Shown one piece after another: positions 61,457-64,000 of a stretch of DNA of 64,000 nt (positions are counted from its first letter, which is position 1; every line of letters begins with the position of its first letter). The position numbers and the translations under genes are program-made. The notes under the pieces are model-generated. The model had not been told where the DNA came from, searched no databases, and was given only the letters and a program-made list of their open reading frames with translations. The DNA is from Toxoplasma gondii ME49 (lineage: Eukaryota; Apicomplexa; Conoidasida; Eucoccidiorida; Sarcocystidae): NCBI RefSeq assembly GCF_000006565.2, contig NC_031470.1, positions 1,738,954 to 1,802,953 of the forward strand. Direction: 5' to 3'.

Positions 61457-62245
61457 GCATGTATGTATCCGAGTTGTTCTCCAAAAGGGGAGACGCAGAT
61501 ACACAGCTAGATATTAGGAGGTACAGAGAAACGTACATTTACAGGTCGAGACACCATGTCCATGGGGGGGCATGCGACTAGGCATCTACCAGCTCTGGTG
61601 AAGCCGCCGCGGTAACACAGTCCTGTAGACCTACTCAAGTTCGAGAGAGTCTTCTCCTTTTGAAGCCGGAAGGGATGCAAGGAGAGGCAGAAGGCGAAAA
61701 AAGGAGACGAAAGACGGGCAGGAGGAAGCGACGACAAATATCAGAAGAAGACTCTGGTTGAGCTGGAGAAGAGAAAGGGTGTGGAGAGGCACTGCGCGAG
61801 AAGGCGCAAATGAACGAGACTCAGAGGACAGGCTGGTGACACTCACAGAGGAGAGCGATGCCGAGCAAATACGAGACAAGAGGAAGGACTTGCCTTTTTG
61901 AATGAGGAATTTCGCGATTTCTTCTTCACCATTTGCGGCGGCCATGTGCAATGCCGTTTGCCCAGTCACAGGGTCCTGAAGGTCAACGACGCGGGCGTTG
62001 CTTCCGTCATGGCCGCAGCTGCATGCCGGCGCCTGCGAGTCGTTCCTCTTCGCTTTCTTCTCTCTGTTTCCAGTCTCGGCCAGGAAGCGACAGAGACTGT
62101 GAGGCTCCTCGAACTCCGCCTTCAGCGCCGCGAGGGTAGTCTCCAGATCTGCGGCATCGCCGACGCGCGCTGCGTAGATGAAGTCGTCCACCATCTCCTC
62201 GACCTTTGCGCGTCGCGCCGCGCTAAAAGCCGCGGGGGCCGCCAT
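57708..62245 (-). CDS. Ankyrin-repeat / lysine methyltransferase (MTF16 family) fusion, 6 exons
   Basis: Likely SAM-dependent protein-lysine methyltransferase of the METTL21/VCPKMT (Methyltransf_16) family, with ankyrin repeats for target binding. Exons: 62245-61894, 61238-60337, 59352-59035, 58680-58526, 58093-58012 and 57779-57708; 1881 nt, 626 residues, all phases matching. The start MAAPAAFSAARRAKVEE is the first plausible ATG; the frame upstream is a T-rich leader. Ankyrin repeats are at about 91-155 (GQTALHMAAANGEEEIAKFL, then GNTPLHWAVTNQKLAIVKLL), with another at about 229-256 (GKSAISEGFNAGNMEILQLL) after a Ser/Gly/Ala repeat. The catalytic part starts TGLHLWSAAVIGAQWM, then VLELGAGCGLMGLAAA (SAM motif I) and DFILGSDLLYD (family DxxY motif). 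It ends DFVMVRCAWR. Intron 1 uses a GC donor (G|GCAAGT). The substrate is unknown. Confidence 0.87.
58415..58460. repeat. (TA)n microsatellite, methyltransferase intron 4
   Basis: A TA run with TGTATG ending, within intron 4 of the ankyrin-methyltransferase gene. Confidence 0.85.
59755..60060 (-). pseudogene. Nuclear copy of mitochondrial cox3-like DNA (NUMT)
   Basis: Read on the minus strand, 59950-59800 gives STIVLGVLISEAGVFISFF, then a TGA codon where cytochrome c oxidase subunit III has Trp, then GVCIASWTTGLHVEGLC. The cox3 core pattern S-E-x3-F-x-S-F-F-W-G is retained if TGA is read as Trp, as in mitochondrial code 4. The patch is less GC-rich than its surroundings and lies wholly inside intron 2 of the ankyrin-methyltransferase gene. 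Toxoplasma nuclear DNA is known to carry many mitochondrial fragments. The ends are approximate, and other mitochondrial pieces, such as rRNA fragments, may adjoin it up to about 60120. Confidence 0.62.
60185..60242. repeat. (TA)n microsatellite, methyltransferase intron 2
   Basis: TA runs with ATTTATA breaks, about 100 bp from the donor of intron 2 and next to the mitochondrial-like insertion. Confidence 0.85.
60948..61115 (-). repeat. 15-bp tandem repeat in coding sequence, about 11 units
   Basis: Units of GAAGCTCCTGAAGAC and near variants (plus strand) encode SSGAS on the minus strand. They form a flexible Ser/Gly/Ala linker between ankyrin repeats of the methyltransferase fusion. The units differ mainly at two positions, so the array looks young. 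Confidence 0.92.
61405..61460. repeat. (TA)n microsatellite, methyltransferase intron 1
   Basis: A TA run followed by TGTATG words, within the GC-AG intron 1 of the ankyrin-methyltransferase gene. Confidence 0.85.
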
Positions 62246-63446
62246 GAGCGTGAGCGACAAGAGAGAGAAGAAGAACGGGAAGAAGAAGACGAAGAATACG
62301 AAGAAGACGAAGAAGAAAGGCAGAAAAGACGTTAAACGAGAACAAGGATGTAACCTTTTAGAGAGTAACGAAAGAGGAACACCCCACAAATCTCGAAGCT
62401 TTTTCAGGCTCCCAGCACAGAAAAGTCGAGACAGCGGTGCGCAGGCGAGCGGAAGAAAACTGAATTCCGTCCTCGAATGCCGAACTGTTTCTACGCTCGC
62501 TCGACCTACCAGAGGGTCTCAAGCAAATCGCTTTCTTCGAGTCCTTCGACTCTCTCATGAGAAAAGAAGCTTCTCTTCGCCGCAGTCGTCGCCTCGCGCG
62601 CTGCGAAAAACCGGTGTCTCTCTAGGCTCAAGTGAGGCTGCAGAGTTCCTTTCTGCTGTGGAACAAAGAGGAGACTCAGCTGGACTTGGAGACTTTTTTT
62701 AAGTCTCTTGCGTCAACGAAACGCACCGCCAAGGGAAGTAGTCCGCCTGAAGGAAAGGAGTTCCTCCACCCATCGACCGAGGCGCTCTCCAACCGTTTAG
62801 ACTCTAAGCCGTAACTTCTGTCCTGTTTATTCACCGGGCGACTTTTCTCAGAGTGTCTTAGACGCGGCCGTGCTGTGTGTGCAGCAGCGCCGCAACTCTG
62901 TGTTCCCCGGAGAAATTGAACTTCTTCTTTTTGAAAGCAGCAGGATTTTTTCCAAGTATTGTTGCCGTCGCTGTCGTCCGTCTCTTGCGAGTCTCTCCAC
63001 CTCTGCTTCCTCGTCGTTTCTCTGGGTGCGTAGCTTCTTCCACGCGTCGGCGCATCTCTCTGTCTTTTTCCTTCGCCCTTCCTTCCCCGGACTTGGCGGT
63101 CTGACAGAGGTCTCTCGTTCGTTGACTCCGCAGTTGACGAAACGGAGGAAAACAGGAAGGCAGAGACACAAGGCGAAGAAGTTCATGTTCTGACAATCTT
63201 GGAGAGACGGCGTCTCCTCTTCTTGTTCTTCTGCGGTGTCTTGTTGCTTCTCTCGTGCTCTCTTCCTCTTCGAGTTCCTTTCTTGCCCGTCCACTTCACT
63301 TCTCTCTCCTTCCCTTACGGCTGATCTCGTCGTCTGTTCTCTCTCCAGTCTCCCTTGGATCGGTCGGCGCGAGCCGTTCTCCTTCTCTCTGCACCGTTCC
63401 GTCGCTGCTTGCCGACGACTTCCTTCTTCTCCACTCTTCTCTCGCC
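62246..63446. promoter_or_regulatory. Divergent promoter region
   Basis: This interval lies between the ATG of the ankyrin-methyltransferase (minus) and the ATG at 63447 (plus). Purine-rich plus-strand sequence at 62255-62330 would be a pyrimidine-rich leader for the minus-strand gene. Pyrimidine-rich plus-strand sequence from about 63200 to 63440 would be the leader for the plus-strand gene. A minus-strand frame with a signal-peptide-like start (MNFFALCLCLPVFLRF, ATG near 63185) is antisense to that leader and is not called. Confidence 0.45.
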
Positions 63447-63515
63447 ATGGCTTCTTCCAAACCGGGAGGCGCCTCCAAAGCAGGCGTTGATGCTGTGCAG
63501 GAAATCAGCATGATG
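63447..63515 (+). CDS. First exon of an unidentified gene, cut by window end
   Basis: ATG 63447 in a good context (CTCGCCATGG) follows a pyrimidine-rich leader typical of this genome. It encodes MASSKPGGASKAGVDAVQ and EISMM up to a GTAGGC donor at 63516, phase 0. The rest lies beyond an intron. A possible next exon starts at 63849 after CTCGCTCTTTCAG, but its frame is not certain. The short Ser/Gly/Ala start could belong to several families, a V-ATPase G-type subunit among them. There is not enough sequence to assign it. Confidence 0.45.
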
Positions 63516-64000
63516 GTAGGCACTGAATCCAAGCGCCTCACGCGAGACACAGGTTTCTGCTTTGTCTCCGTTTTCTCCACCGGTTCCTCTCCGTTCTCAC
63601 TCTCCCCTCTCCTCACTCGTTTCCTTCGCTCGTCTGTCGATTGTCTTCTCCGCTCTCCTTCATGTTCGCTTGCGCGCTCGCTCGACCTGTTCCGCGCTCC
63701 AACCTCTTGCCGCGCGTCTTTCCACTAAGCGCGCGCGTCTGGCTCCTTCCTCGAGTTCCTTTGCTCCTCTTGACTCAAACTGAGAACCTCGACGACTGCA
63801 GACACTCTCTCTCCGTTTCTCGCCGTCGTATTTCTCTCGCTCTTTCAGCGTGGTGACAACCTCTCTCGCCTTCGCTTCCAGCGTCCTGCGTCTGCAGGGA
63901 AGCTTGCACCTCTGTTCCTTCAGTAATGGCTCGAACGAGTCCCCGGAAAGATGTTTGTTCCCTCTCGAGTGGACACTGCCGCTCCCCGGACCGCGCGCGC
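63516..64000 (+). other. Intron and possible second exon of the terminal gene
   Basis: Pyrimidine-rich sequence runs to an acceptor at 63846-63848. What follows has two open frames, and neither can be confirmed before the window ends. Confidence 0.3.

Noticed and set aside
62848..63185. Minus-strand frame starting MNFFALCLCLPVFLRF, resembling a secreted protein
   Set aside because: It is antisense to the pyrimidine-rich leader of the gene at 63447. The tail is Arg/Glu-rich, as expected from reversed CT-rich DNA. A transcript would be needed to revive it.
1..64000. Search for tRNAs, rRNAs, CRISPR arrays, bacterial operons or transposase genes
   Set aside because: No cloverleaf, rRNA core, direct-repeat/spacer array, ribosome-binding site or transposase motif was recognised by eye. 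The sequence is an intron-rich eukaryotic nuclear region.

Overview
The window reads as nuclear DNA of a coccidian apicomplexan, most likely Toxoplasma gondii or a close relative (Hammondia, Neospora). The genes are split into many short exons with GT-AG introns. Their proteins carry long Ser/Ala-rich insertions typical of the group. The noncoding DNA is full of (TA)n microsatellites and GCATGC words. An exact copy of the Toxoplasma ribosomal-protein promoter motif TRP-1 (TCGGCTTATATTCGG) lies upstream of a ribosomal protein gene, and a cox3-like piece of mitochondrial DNA sits in the nuclear sequence. No tRNA, rRNA or CRISPR feature was recognised.

Layout. 1-4.2 kb: 60S ribosomal protein L12 (minus, 4 exons) with its promoter to about 4.5 kb. 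4.5-9.5 kb: no resolved gene, one good orphan exon. 9.5-16.1 kb: pelota/Dom34 (plus, 13 exons, complete). 16.5-17.7 kb: XPA/Rad14-type repair protein (minus, 3' exons only). 20.0-23.4 kb: two tandem plus-strand genes of unknown function, one secreted and one with a membrane segment and a TEXEL-like RRLSE site. 26.1-29.5 kb: Trm82/WDR4 (minus). 29.5-34 kb: divergent promoter-like region and an orphan exon. 34.1-48.8 kb: SEL1L/Hrd3 (plus, 18 exons). 52.7-55.8 kb: THO subunit THOC3/TEX1 (plus, 3 exons). 57.7-62.2 kb: ankyrin-repeat/lysine-methyltransferase fusion (minus, 6 exons), with the mitochondrial insertion inside its second intron. 63.4 kb to the end: first exon of an unidentified plus-strand gene.

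The recognised genes are mostly housekeeping: translation (L12), ribosome rescue (pelota), tRNA m7G modification (Trm82), ER-associated degradation (SEL1L), mRNA export (THOC3) and DNA repair (XPA). They are independent transcription units, not an operon. The exon models for pelota, SEL1L, THOC3, L12 and the ankyrin-methyltransferase were built by hand from splice sites, reading phase and family conservation. All of them close in frame. The lineage-specific material is the 20.0-23.4 kb pair.
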